Assembly: GCF_006385875.1 (NCBI RefSeq)
Contig: NZ_VFSU01000031.1
Location: 36,506 to 100,505, forward strand
Length of the DNA: 64,000 nucleotides
DNA from: Sandaracinobacter neustonicus
GTDB lineage: Bacteria; Pseudomonadota; Alphaproteobacteria; Sphingomonadales; Sphingomonadaceae
Direction: 5' to 3'
The notes under the pieces were generated by a model. It had not been told where the DNA came from, made no database searches, and saw nothing but the letters and a program-made list of their open reading frames with translations. The stretch's first letter is position 1, and every line of letters starts with the position of its first letter. The position numbers and the translations under genes are program-made. Below are positions 26,947 through 35,179 of this stretch, piece after piece.

Positions 26947-27612
26947 TTAGGGTTTGACAGGAGTGGGCGTGAGTTTTTTTTCCACCTTATCAATAACGTC
27001 TTTCTTAATCATTATTTCTTTTCCTATGGATTGATTGTTGGCTTTCCAGGCGGATTCAAGTTTCTTTATCGAGTTGTAATACTCTAGATTTGCTGCATTG
27101 ACAGCAGCGTTCTTCTCGTCGAGTTCTTCGCTGTAGCGCTTTAGCCGCTGCCTGTCCGCAGCATCAGAATACTCATTATAGGGTGAGGTGCGGTAGTCCT
27201 CTAGCCGATCTTTCACAAAATCTAGGTGACTAGAAAAATCCAGGCTCTTCTGATACTTGCTTCTCATCGCCCGCAGAGCGTCCTGTGATGCCGTTAGATA
27301 GGCAATGGCGCTCTTCTTCCATCCATCGTCTATCTCTGAGCTGCTAACGAATATGATGGCCTTGTCTGCTTCTTTGACGGCCTCATCCACCTTATCAAAA
27401 AGCTCATTGAAGGTAATATTGCTATCTTCGTATTCTACGCGAAGGACATTTTCAGCATTAGCAGAAGCAGATGAAACTAATTTCTTCCCGTCTTTGAATT
27501 CAGTTTCAGCTTCTTTCTTGGCCTCCAAGTATTTGTCTACTTGGACATAAGTGAATATTGCTGCGACCGCGACGGTCAGTGAGATTAGTATGGTTTTTAG
27601 GTTGGTGCTCAT
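26947..27612 (-). CDS. Orphan AT-rich membrane-anchored helical protein
   Basis: 221 residues from the ATG at 27612, which has GGAGG 5 bases upstream; an ATG seven codons earlier lacks one. One N-terminal membrane helix (residues about 6-22, ILISLTVAVAAIFTYVQV) is followed by a charged, almost wholly helical domain rich in K, E, D and A, likely coiled coil, facing the periplasm. Function not recognised. Base composition is clearly more AT-rich than neighbouring genes, suggesting transfer. It stands alone between the two-component operon and a repeat region. Confidence 0.65.
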   Translation of the reverse strand: MSTNLKTILISLTVAVAAIFTYVQVDKYLEAKKEAETEFKDGKKLVSSASANAENVLRVEYEDSNITFNELFDKVDEAVKEADKAIIFVSSSEIDDGWKKSAIAYLTASQDALRAMRSKYQKSLDFSSHLDFVKDRLEDYRTSPYNEYSDAADRQRLKRYSEELDEKNAAVNAANLEYYNSIKKLESAWKANNQSIGKEIMIKKDVIDKVEKKLTPTPVKP

Positions 27613-27759
27613 GGCCCCTCCAGCGTTGCGCATAATCCGGGGCGCAATACATAATTCATCACCGTCATCATATGCTTAAAAATTCAGCCTTTGCAGTGAG
27701 TAGTTGGCTGAATATCTATCGTGTCTCCCTATTTTGTCCAGCCTTGTGGTTGTGGCGCT

Positions 27760-28000
27760 CCCCTCACCCCAACCCCTCCCCTGGAAGCGAAGCTGACGCG
27801 AGCGTCAACGGGAGGGGCTTTAAGGTGTTGGGGGTGCAGGGGAATCATTTCCCTGCCGGGGGAGTTTGAGGGGGCGGAGCCTCCTCAACTCTGAGGTTGG
27901 CGGGGAGAAGCTGGACCCCGGATCAAGTCCGGGGTGACGGTTGTGGGGAGGTTTGTGGGTTTGCTCAGGGGCCTTCGACAGGCTCAGGCTGAGCGGGTGG
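27760..28000. repeat. Partial mosaic repeat modules
   Basis: Part of the 472-base gene-free stretch 27613-28084. It holds the CCCCAACCCCTCCCC...GGGAGGGGCT module, here with an inserted GCGAAGCTGACGCGAGCGTC stretch (about 27788-27807), a hairpin with arms GCAGGGGAAT/ATTTCCCTGC (about 27837-27856), the GGACCCCGGATCAAGTCCGG palindrome (about 27911-27938), and a CCTTCGACAGGCTCAGGCTG copy (27972-27991). Outside these I see nothing. Confidence 0.7.
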
Positions 28001-28084
28001 GTAGCGTTGGCTGAGCGGTGGGGCGGTCGCGTTGGCTGCGGCGGGGATGTCTGGCGTCAGCTGCTCTGTCGGGCGCGTCGGGCG

Positions 28085-28519
28085 CTACTTTGCGGCTTTG
28101 GCACCGTCCGGCTCGGTTTTGACTTTGCAGGTTCGCAGGGTTTCGGCGGTGGTTGGGTCGTTGATGGTTTTGAACTTGGATTGTTGCAGCAGGACGGTGC
28201 CATCCGGCTGTTCCCACCATGCGAGACCGAGGCCGGGTTCGAGGCCATATTCGGTGGTGTAGCGGGTGCCCGGGGTGGCATCGGTGGGCGTCAGGCGGAA
28301 ATCGTCTCCGCGGATGATGAGGGCGAGGTCTGGCTTGCCTTCGGCGTTGGTGCCGTGGATCGCGGTGATCGGCAGGTCTTTCTCGCAGGTGTAAGAGATG
28401 GTGCGGCTGGCCTTGGCGAGTGACGGCGCGGCGGCGGGGGCCTCTGCCTTCGGGGCTTCGGCTTTCTGGCCGCAGGCGGCCAGAGCTAGCAGCGCGGCGG
28501 CGGAGAGGAGGCGCTTCAT
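28085..28519 (-). CDS. MliC-like lysozyme-inhibitor lipoprotein
   Basis: 144 residues from the ATG at 28519. The lipobox LALAAC puts the lipidated cysteine at residue 16. Then comes a PAEAPK-rich linker and, from about residue 40, a domain with the MliC pattern: YTCEK near the start, ALIIRGDDFRLTPTDATPGTRY in the middle, and TLRTCK near the end. MliC proteins block C-type lysozyme at the cell envelope; the family call is by eye. Its ATG overlaps the glutathione peroxidase stop codon by 4 bases. Confidence 0.75.
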   Translation of the reverse strand: MKRLLSAAALLALAACGQKAEAPKAEAPAAAPSLAKASRTISYTCEKDLPITAIHGTNAEGKPDLALIIRGDDFRLTPTDATPGTRYTTEYGLEPGLGLAWWEQPDGTVLLQQSKFKTINDPTTAETLRTCKVKTEPDGAKAAK

Positions 28520-29118
28520 GCCTTCAGTGCCTTGTTGATGGCGGCCGTGAGTTCCGGGCTTTCCGGTGTGACCTTGGAGTTGAAGCCGGCGATGATCTTG
28601 CCATCCTTGCCGATCAGGAATTTGTGGAAGTTCCATTTCGGCTCATTCTCGACCGGGATCTGGGTTTTGGCCCAGCGGTAGAGCGGAATCGCCTGATCGC
28701 CCTTCACATGCGCCTTTTCGGCCATGGGGAAGGTGATGCCGAACTTGGTGTCGCAGAACTGCTTGATCTTGCCGTTGTCGTCATACTCCTGGCTCATGAA
28801 ATCGCCCGAGGGGACGCCGAGCACGGTGAAGCCCTTGGCCTGATAGGCCTGTTGCAGCTTCTGAAGCCCTTCATATTGCGGGGTGAATCCGCAGAAGCTG
28901 GCGGTGTTCACCAGCAGCACCACCTGCCCCTTGTAGGCAGAGAGCGGCAGCGGCTTGCCATCAATCCGGGTGAGGGTGAAATCATAGGCGGATTTCGCGG
29001 CCGGAGCGGAAGGCTTCGGGGCAGGTGGCGGTGGGGTCTGCGCGCGGGTGGCGGAGAAGACCATGCCCCCTGCGGACAGGAGGGTGACGGCACCGAGAAT
29101 GGGAAGCCAGATCCGCAT
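28516..29118 (-). CDS. Glutathione peroxidase family protein, probably periplasmic
   Basis: 200 residues. An N-terminal signal or anchor (residues about 4-25) and a proline-rich linker precede the thioredoxin-like GPx domain (about 42-200). Peroxidatic Cys76 is in NTASFCGFTPQY, a possible resolving Cys in KQFCDTKFGITFP, and the catalytic Trp-Asn in WNFHKFLI. The enzyme is a cysteine, not selenocysteine, form, which often uses thioredoxin-like donors. It is followed by the MliC-like gene in a 4-base overlap. Confidence 0.92.
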   Translation of the reverse strand: MRIWLPILGAVTLLSAGGMVFSATRAQTPPPPAPKPSAPAAKSAYDFTLTRIDGKPLPLSAYKGQVVLLVNTASFCGFTPQYEGLQKLQQAYQAKGFTVLGVPSGDFMSQEYDDNGKIKQFCDTKFGITFPMAEKAHVKGDQAIPLYRWAKTQIPVENEPKWNFHKFLIGKDGKIIAGFNSKVTPESPELTAAINKALKA

Positions 29119-29230
29119 GAGGACCCCTTGTTAAGGATATTTCGCTGCGCTTACTCCAACGCGGAGTCGGCTGCAACGGCAAGTCTTGGTGATGCTGTTC
29201 TTTGTGAACACGTTGGCTTCGCTGCCTCTC

Positions 29231-29324
29231 CCTCCTCCCGCTCAGGCTGAGCTTGTCGAAGCCCGTGGGGCATGTTGTGCTTTCGCGTCCGGGGCTTCGA
29301 CAGGCTCAGCCTGAGCGGGAGGAG
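29231..29324. repeat. Inverted-repeat element, arms CGCTCAGGCTGAGC / GCTCAGCCTGAGCG
   Basis: Lies in the 328-base gap between the glutathione peroxidase and metZ. Two facing copies of a 30-base repeat (CGCTCAGGCTGAGCTTGTCG at 29239 and its inverse ending at 29320) surround about 26 bases. The arms extend into CTCCTCCC/GGGAGGAG. It is the short form of the element seen at 17011, 51356, 59977 and 63745. I see nothing else in this gap. Confidence 0.8.
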
Positions 29325-29446
29325 AGGTAGCGGGACAGAGGACAAGGGACGGAGGGCGGGGAACAGGCAAGCCATGCCTGTTTGCAGAGGATGCTATCGC
29401 CCAACTCTTTCCCATCTGGCTGCTTTGGCGCTAGGGGTGCGGCACC

Positions 29447-30655
29447 ATGAAGAAAACCACAGGACAGGATCGCGCAATCACCGCCCGCTGGCGGCCGGCG
29501 ACGCAGATGGTGCGCGGGGGGACCGCGCGCAGCAATTATGGCGAAACGTCAGAGGCGATCTTCCTGTCGTCCGGCTTTTGCTATGACAATGCCGAGGAAG
29601 CCGCTGCGCGCTTCCGGGGTGAGGCGAAGGGCATGACCTATTCGCGGCTGCAGAACCCCACGGTGGAGATGCTGGAGGAACGGCTGGCGCTGCTGGAAGG
29701 CGCAGAGGCCTGCCGGGTTTCCGCCAGCGGCATGGCGGCGATGACGGGGATGTTGATGTCCACGCTGTCTGCCGGGGATCATCTGATCGGCGGGCGGGCG
29801 GCGTTCGGGTCTTGCAGGGTGCTGGTGGATAATATTCTGCCGCGCTTCGGGATCGAGACGACCACGGTGGATGCGCGGGATGCGCAGGCGTTTGCGAAGG
29901 CGATGCGGCCGAACACCAGGGCGGTGTTTCTGGAGACGCCCGCCAACCCGACGCTGGATATCGTGGATTTGCGCGCCGTGGCCGACATCGCGCACAACGG
30001 CGGCGCGCTGGTGATGGTGGACAACGCCTTTGCCTCCCCCATCGTACAGCGGCCGCTGGAGCTGGGGGCGGATATCGTCGCTTATTCCGCGACCAAGCTG
30101 ATGGACGGGCAGGGGCGCGTGCTGGCCGGGGCGGTGTTGGGGCCGGAGGAGTGGATGGAGAAAAGCTATCTGGCTTTCACCCGCCATACCGGGCCGATTT
30201 TGAGCGCGTTCAATGCGTGGGTGGTGCTGAAAAGCCTTGAGACGCTGGAGCTGCGGGTGACGCGGGCTTGCGAGAATGCGCTGAAGGTGGCGCGCTTCCT
30301 GAGCCAGCGGGTGCCGGGGACGCTGTATCCGGGGCTGGAAAGCCATCCGCAACATGCGCTGGCGATGAGCCAGATGCGGGCCGGGGGGACGATCATCGCG
30401 CTGCATCTGGAGGGCGGGCGTGCCGAGGCGCACGGGCTGTTGGATGCGCTGCAGCTGATCGATATCTCCAACAATGTGGGGGACAGCCGGACGCTGATGA
30501 CGCATCCGGCCTCCACTACCCATGCCAGTATGAGCGTGGAGGCGCGCGAGGAAATGGGGATCGTGGAGGGGACTCTCAGGCTTTCGGTGGGGCTGGAGGA
30601 TGCGGACGATCTGATCGACGATCTGGATCAGGCGTTGCGGGCGATCGGGCTTTGA
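29447..30655 (+). CDS. metZ: O-succinylhomoserine sulfhydrylase
   Basis: 402 residues, Cys/Met metabolism PLP family. PLP lysine is Lys217 in SATKLMDGQGRVLAG, and the block TYSRLQNPTVEMLEERLALLEGAE forms the active site. It condenses O-succinylhomoserine with sulfide to homocysteine, the direct sulfhydrylation route to methionine. The call rests on the N-terminal SNYGETSEAIFLSSGFCYDNAEEAA, typical of MetZ, and on the metZ-apaG order found in alphaproteobacteria. Confidence 0.93.
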   Translation: MKKTTGQDRAITARWRPATQMVRGGTARSNYGETSEAIFLSSGFCYDNAEEAAARFRGEAKGMTYSRLQNPTVEMLEERLALLEGAEACRVSASGMAAMTGMLMSTLSAGDHLIGGRAAFGSCRVLVDNILPRFGIETTTVDARDAQAFAKAMRPNTRAVFLETPANPTLDIVDLRAVADIAHNGGALVMVDNAFASPIVQRPLELGADIVAYSATKLMDGQGRVLAGAVLGPEEWMEKSYLAFTRHTGPILSAFNAWVVLKSLETLELRVTRACENALKVARFLSQRVPGTLYPGLESHPQHALAMSQMRAGGTIIALHLEGGRAEAHGLLDALQLIDISNNVGDSRTLMTHPASTTHASMSVEAREEMGIVEGTLRLSVGLEDADDLIDDLDQALRAIGL

Positions 30656-30686
30656 GCCTGCGCGATTTTCAGAAAGAGGCAGGCCT

Positions 30687-31100
30687 GTGAGCCTGCCGGG
30701 TCTCTTTTCGGCGGTGGCGACGACGGAGGGGATCAGCGTGCGCGTGCAGCCGCGCTATGCGGCTGACCAGTCGGACCCGGCGAACGGGCATTGGGTGTGG
30801 CATTATCATATCCGCGTGGAAAATGGTTCGGGGATGGAGGTGCAGCTGATCGACCGGCACTGGATCATCACCGACGGCCATGGCGTGCGCAAGGATGTGA
30901 TGGGCGAAGGCGTCGTGGGGGAGCAGCCGGTGATCGCGCCGGGGGGCAGTTACGATTATGTCTCCGGCTGCCCGCTGGCGACGCCGATGGGGTATATGGT
31001 GGGGCGATTCGGCATGGTGGACGGCGGCGGACGCCGGTTCGAAGTGGCGATTCCGGGGTTTGACCTGCTCTCCCCGGATGCGAAGGGGGCTGCGAATTGA
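30687..31100 (+). CDS. apaG: ApaG-domain protein
   Basis: 137 residues from a GTG at 30687 with AGAGGCAGG upstream. Diagnostic segments are GHWVWHYHIRVENGSGMEVQLIDRHWIITDGHG and GEGVVGEQPVIAPGGSYDYVSGCPL, an immunoglobulin-like fold. The biochemical role is unsettled; it is linked genetically to cobalt/magnesium handling and Ap4A levels. 31 bases after metZ, and its stop codon shares a base with the following ATG (TGATG). Confidence 0.95.
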   Translation: MSLPGLFSAVATTEGISVRVQPRYAADQSDPANGHWVWHYHIRVENGSGMEVQLIDRHWIITDGHGVRKDVMGEGVVGEQPVIAPGGSYDYVSGCPLATPMGYMVGRFGMVDGGGRRFEVAIPGFDLLSPDAKGAAN

Positions 31101-31897
31101 TGAAGCGCTCCCTGTTGCCGCTGAACGCGTTGCGGGTGTTCGATGCGGCGGCGCGATCCTTGTCTTTCACGCGCGCGGCGGACGAGCTGGCGGTGACGCC
31201 GGCCGCCGTGGGGCAGCAGATTCGGGCGCTGGAGGAAACGCTGGGGGTGATCCTGTTCCGCCGGACCGCGCGCGGGCTGGAACTGACGCCGGAGGCGTTG
31301 CGGGCGTTGCCGCATTTGCGGCAAGGTTTTTCCGCGTTCGAGGAATCGGTGGCGGCCTTGCAGGAAGGGCAGGCGGCGGCGCGGCTTTCCATCGGCTGTG
31401 CGCGGGGGGCGATCCGCCACTGGCTGATGCCGCGGCTGGCGCGCTGGCTGGAAGCGAATCCGGACGCGCATGTGCAGGTGCTGGCGCTGGATGGGCCGGT
31501 GGATTTCGCGCAGGCCAATCTGGACCTCGCCCTGAGTTTCGGCCCCGCTCCGGATGCTGAAGGGGTGTTCGGGCGCAAGCTGGCGGATGAACTGCTGGTG
31601 ACGGTGGCCGCGCCGGGGAACCCTGCGCGGGCCCCCGTTCAGCGAAGTCTGGGTTGGCGCAGCATGGATGGCCCGGCGGTGGCGTTGCCGGATGCGGGGC
31701 AGGCACTGGACTGGGCGTTGGCGGGGCTGGGCGAAGCGCAGGTGCCGCTGACGCTGGCGGCGGATGCGCTGGCCGCAGGGTTGCTGGAGGAACGGGGCGA
31801 GCGGGTGCCGACGGAGGATGGTTATTGGATTTGTGCGCCTGCGCCGCAGTGGAAGGGGGCGAAGGTGAAGGGGCTGGTGGAGATGTTGCTGGGGTAG
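31100..31897 (+). CDS. LysR-family regulator (GcvA-like)
   Basis: 265 residues from the ATG at 31100. The N-terminal helix-turn-helix (LPLNALRVFDAAARSLSFTRAADELAVTPAAVGQQIRALEETLGVILFRR) is close to the GcvA subgroup. The effector domain (about 90-265) is shorter than in most LysR proteins (usually near 300), lacking perhaps 30-40 residues. It overlaps apaG by one base, so it is probably expressed with metZ-apaG; a role in methionine or sulfur control is possible (inference). Confidence 0.9.
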   Translation: MKRSLLPLNALRVFDAAARSLSFTRAADELAVTPAAVGQQIRALEETLGVILFRRTARGLELTPEALRALPHLRQGFSAFEESVAALQEGQAAARLSIGCARGAIRHWLMPRLARWLEANPDAHVQVLALDGPVDFAQANLDLALSFGPAPDAEGVFGRKLADELLVTVAAPGNPARAPVQRSLGWRSMDGPAVALPDAGQALDWALAGLGEAQVPLTLAADALAAGLLEERGERVPTEDGYWICAPAPQWKGAKVKGLVEMLLG

Positions 31898-31924
31898 TGT
31901 GGGGGGGCTGCTTACCCCTTCGTT

Positions 31925-32216
31925 CGTCACCCGGGACTTGATCCGGGGGCCAGCTCTCTACTCCGACGTTGCCGAAGGGCAGCTGGACCCGGATCAAGTC
32001 CGGGGTGACGGTTTTGAGGAGGGCAGTGGCTCAGGCCCGGCGGTGACACCCCCTCTCCATCTCTCCCCCTTGCAGGGGGAGAGGGCTGCGGAGCGCCGCA
32101 GGCAATCGAATCCGGTCACGTCCACGGGGCTGGAGTTTTGGCGCGACGCAAATGTAGAGGGTGCAGGGAAATCATTTCCCTGCCGGGTGCAGGGCAGAGC
32201 CCTGCCCGCCGGAGGC
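31925..32216. repeat. Mosaic repeat island, reverse half
   Basis: Occupies most of 31898-32251 between convergent lysR and ribH. Two facing copies of the CCGGGACTTGATCCGGGGG palindrome (about 31930-31950 and 31985-32012) come first, then the reverse CT/GA hairpin (about 32055-32085), reversed core GCGCCGCAGGCAATCGAATC (about 32093), arms GCAGGGAAAT/ATTTCCCTGC (32163-32183), a GCAGGGCAGAGCCCTGC hairpin, and the reversed outer box. The left hairpin pair is missing. Confidence 0.8.
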
Positions 32217-32251
32217 GAAAACCTGTCTCGTGGCAGGCCGGCCCTCCCCGT

Positions 32252-32677
32252 TCAGCCTTGTTCGAACTGGCGTTTCAGGGTCAGCAGCGCCAGCGCCGCA
32301 CCCACGGCTTCGCCGGCCTTGTTCTTCTGCGCCGGGTCGGCTCGCGTCAGGGCCTGCGCTTCATTTTCCACTGTGAGGATGCCGTTGCCGATGGGGAGGC
32401 CGTCCAGCGTGAGGGCCATGAGGCCCCGGGCGCTTTCGGTGGCGACCACTTCGAAATGGAAGGTTTCGCCACGGATGACGCAGCCCAGCGCGACGAAACC
32501 GTCGTAGGCGGCGGTGTCTGCGGCCATGGAGATGGCGGCGGGGATTTCGAGTGCGCCGGGGACTTCGAGCACGTCATATTTGTGGCCGCCGGCTTCCAGC
32601 GCGGCTTTCGCGCCTTGCAGCTGCAACTCATAGATATGGCGGTAGAAACCGGCGCCGACGATCAGAATTTTGGCCAT
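32252..32677 (-). CDS. ribH: 6,7-Dimethyl-8-ribityllumazine synthase
   Basis: 141 residues from the ATG at 32677, with AAGGA 9 bases upstream. It condenses the diaminouracil with dihydroxybutanone phosphate. Family signatures: [37 protein letters not shown] (conserved His) and NAGILTVEN-like ([13 protein letters not shown]). Eleven bases after the ribB-like gene and the last gene of the rib run on this strand. Confidence 0.95.
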   Translation of the reverse strand: MAKILIVGAGFYRHIYELQLQGAKAALEAGGHKYDVLEVPGALEIPAAISMAADTAAYDGFVALGCVIRGETFHFEVVATESARGLMALTLDGLPIGNGILTVENEAQALTRADPAQKNKAGEAVGAALALLTLKRQFEQG

Positions 32678-32688
32678 GGACTGTTCCT

Positions 32689-33957
32689 TCAACCGATCAG
32701 CGGACGTTCCGCCACCATTTTCAGGCCATAGCCTTCGAGGCCGACATAGGCGCGATGTCCGGTGGAGAGAAGGACCATATCCGTCACGCCCAGATCGACG
32801 AGGATTTGCGAGCCGACGCCGAGTTCGCGCACATGGCTGAAATCGCCCATCCCGCGCGCTTTCATTTGCTGGGAGAGGCCATCTGCGCGGCTGTCGCGGA
32901 TGAGGATCAGGATGCCCGCGCCTTCGGTGGCGATGGCCTGCATGGCGTGGCCGATCAGCCCGGCGCGGCCGCCGGTTTCGCCCAGCAGGTCTGCGAAGGG
33001 GTTCAGGCTGTGCACGCGGACGAGGGTGGGTTTTCCCGGCTCTATGCGGCCCTTCATCAGCACCAGATGCTCGGTGTATTCGGCGGTGTTGGCGTAGGTG
33101 ATCGCCGTCCAGCGGCCGCCATATTCGCTGTCGATCTCGACCTCGGCGACCTTGGCGACCAGATGATCGTGGCGCATGCGATAGGCGATCAGGTCGCGGA
33201 TGGTGCCGATTTTCAGGCCGTGGCGGCGGGCAAACGGGATCAGATCATCCAGCCGGGCCATGGAGCCGTCTTCGTTCATGATCTCGCAGATGACGCCGGA
33301 CGGATTCAGCCCGGCGAGGCGGGAGACGTCCACGGCGGCTTCGGTGTGGCCCGCGCGCACCAGCACGCCGCCGTCGCGGGCAACGAGCGGGAAGACATGG
33401 CCGGGGGTGACGATGGAAGCGGCGCTTTTGGACGCGTCTATGGCGACCGCGACGGTGCGGGCGCGGTCTGCGGCGGAAATGCCGGTGGTGACGCCGTCTT
33501 TCGCCTCGATGGAGACGGTGAAGGCGGTTTCGTGCCGGGTGCGGTTCATGGCGGACATCAGCGGCAGGCCGAGCTGATCCACCCGTGCCTTGCTGAGCGA
33601 CAGGCAGATGAGGCCGCGCCCGTGGGTGGCCATGAAGTTGATGGCGTCGGGCGTTGCCATCTGCGCGGGGATGATGAGGTCGCCTTCATTCTCACGGTCT
33701 TCATCGTCCACGAGGATATACATGCGGCCGTTGCGGGCTTCGGCGATGATCTCCTCGATGGGGACGAGCGGGGAGGGGCCGCTGCCGGAGAGGAAGCTCT
33801 CCAGCTTCTTCAGGGTTTCCGCCGTGGGGTTCCAGCCGGGGGTGTCCAGATCGCGCAGGGTGTTGGCGTGCAGCCCGGCGGCGCGCGCCAGCCCGGAGCG
33901 GCTGAGGCCGGTTTCGGCGAGATGGGCGCGGATGCGGTCGAGGATATGTTGCGGCAT
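32689..33957 (-). CDS. ribB: 3,4-Dihydroxy-2-butanone-4-phosphate synthase with HTH N-terminus and RibA-like C-terminus
   Basis: 422 residues in three parts. Residues 1-58 ([33 protein letters not shown]) look like an XRE-type helix-turn-helix. Residues about 68-268 are DHBP synthase ([12 protein letters not shown] and [11 protein letters not shown] hold the active-site residues). Residues about 270-422 resemble GTP cyclohydrolase II but lack its three zinc cysteines: [15 protein letters not shown] stands where VRVHSECLTGD is usual. The enzyme should therefore make dihydroxybutanone phosphate only; such degenerate tails are known as RibBX. Eleven bases upstream of ribH. Confidence 0.93.
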   Translation of the reverse strand: MPQHILDRIRAHLAETGLSRSGLARAAGLHANTLRDLDTPGWNPTAETLKKLESFLSGSGPSPLVPIEEIIAEARNGRMYILVDDEDRENEGDLIIPAQMATPDAINFMATHGRGLICLSLSKARVDQLGLPLMSAMNRTRHETAFTVSIEAKDGVTTGISAADRARTVAVAIDASKSAASIVTPGHVFPLVARDGGVLVRAGHTEAAVDVSRLAGLNPSGVICEIMNEDGSMARLDDLIPFARRHGLKIGTIRDLIAYRMRHDHLVAKVAEVEIDSEYGGRWTAITYANTAEYTEHLVLMKGRIEPGKPTLVRVHSLNPFADLLGETGGRAGLIGHAMQAIATEGAGILILIRDSRADGLSQQMKARGMGDFSHVRELGVGSQILVDLGVTDMVLLSTGHRAYVGLEGYGLKMVAERPLIG

Positions 33958-34006
33958 GGGCGCGCAGTGTCACATCAAAATGTGATGCGCAACCCCGCAC
34001 ATCACA

Positions 34007-34624
34007 TCAGGCTGTGAATCGGGTGCTCGTCATGCGTTGCAGATAGCGGGCGAGCACGTCCGCCTCCAGATTCACCTGCCGCCCGGCGGTGGCGCTGCCC
34101 AGCGTGGTGTGAAGCGCGGTGTGGGGGATGATGTTGAGGTGGAACAGCGCGTCGCCGCCGGGCAAATCCTCCACGGCGTTCACGGTGAGCGAGACGCCGT
34201 CGACCGTGATCGAGCCTTTGGGGGCGAGCATCGGCGCGAGCGCGGCTGGCGCGCGGATGGCGATGTGGGTGGAGCCATCCACCGCCTCTACCCGTTCCAC
34301 CGTGCCGATGGCGTCGACATGGCCGGTGACGATATGGCCGCCCAGTTCGTCGCCCAGCTTCAGCGCGCGTTCGAGGTTCAGCCGCGCGCCTTCGGCCCAA
34401 AGCGCGGCGGCGGTGCGGGAAACGGTTTCGCCCGAGACATCCACGCTAAAGCTGTCCGCCGATTTGGAGGTGACGGTGAGGCAGACGCCGGAGCAGGCGA
34501 TGGAGGCGCCGATGGCGACGCTCGACAGATCGGCGGTGGCGCGGATGGTCAGCCGCAGGTCTGCGCCGGGCTTGCGGGTGACGGCGGTGATTTCGCCGAT
34601 GTCTGTGATGATTCCGGTGAACAT
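34007..34624 (-). CDS. ribE: Riboflavin synthase alpha subunit
   Basis: 205 residues from the ATG at 34624 (MFTGIITDIG, the invariant start of the family; an upstream in-frame start is discarded). Two duplicated lumazine-binding domains of about 90 residues, with SIACSGVCLTV in the first and SITVDGVSLTVN in the second. It dismutates two lumazines to riboflavin. It is 49 bases upstream of the ribB-like gene. Some genomes name this gene ribC. Confidence 0.96.
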   Translation of the reverse strand: MFTGIITDIGEITAVTRKPGADLRLTIRATADLSSVAIGASIACSGVCLTVTSKSADSFSVDVSGETVSRTAAALWAEGARLNLERALKLGDELGGHIVTGHVDAIGTVERVEAVDGSTHIAIRAPAALAPMLAPKGSITVDGVSLTVNAVEDLPGGDALFHLNIIPHTALHTTLGSATAGRQVNLEADVLARYLQRMTSTRFTA

Positions 34625-34714
34625 GGGCCTGTGTAGGCGCGCCGCGTTCAGCATGAAAGGGCTGGAACAGCGTTGGCGGCGGCGCTAGCGTCCTCGGCGC
34701 GAAGGAGGGCTCGC

Positions 34715-35179
34715 GTGCGCAAGATTGTTGCGGTGCTGCTGTATCTGCTGGCGATCCTGATGCTCGCGCTGACGCCGCTGTTCGGGGCGATGGCCTTTCA
34801 TGATGGCGGCACGGTGCAGACGCGGATGGCGCTGCTGCTGTATGGGCTGATCGCGCTGATCCCGCTGCTGCTGGGGCTGTTGACGGAGCCGGACGGGCGG
34901 ATGATTCCGGCCGGGCTGATCCTGATGGGCGCAGGCGCGGGCGGGGTGGCGCTGACGCTGATCCTGAGCGCCACGGTGGGCAACCCGGCGCTGCTGGAGG
35001 CGATTGCGCCGGGGCGGGAATTGCGGCTGTCTGCGATGGGGTTGTTGCTGACCAGCCTGCCGATGGCGCTGATCGGCGCGGCGCTGTGGTGGGTGGGCAA
35101 GGTGCGGCGCGACCCGGCGACCCGGCGCGGGCGTTACGGCCGGGTGGCGGCGGCGTTCGACGAGGAGGATGAGGCGTAG
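34715..35179 (+). CDS. Four-helix membrane protein of unknown function
   Basis: 154 residues from a GTG at 34715, with AGGAGG 6-7 bases upstream. Four hydrophobic helices (about residues 3-25, 38-57, 66-90 and 104-128) and a charged, basic then acidic tail (RRDPATRRGRYGRVAAAFDEEDEA). Function not recognised. It runs opposite to the riboflavin genes, and its 3' end overlaps the ribD 3' end by 46 bases, an unusual convergent overlap within a metabolic cluster. Confidence 0.82.
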   Translation: MRKIVAVLLYLLAILMLALTPLFGAMAFHDGGTVQTRMALLLYGLIALIPLLLGLLTEPDGRMIPAGLILMGAGAGGVALTLILSATVGNPALLEAIAPGRELRLSAMGLLLTSLPMALIGAALWWVGKVRRDPATRRGRYGRVAAAFDEEDEA

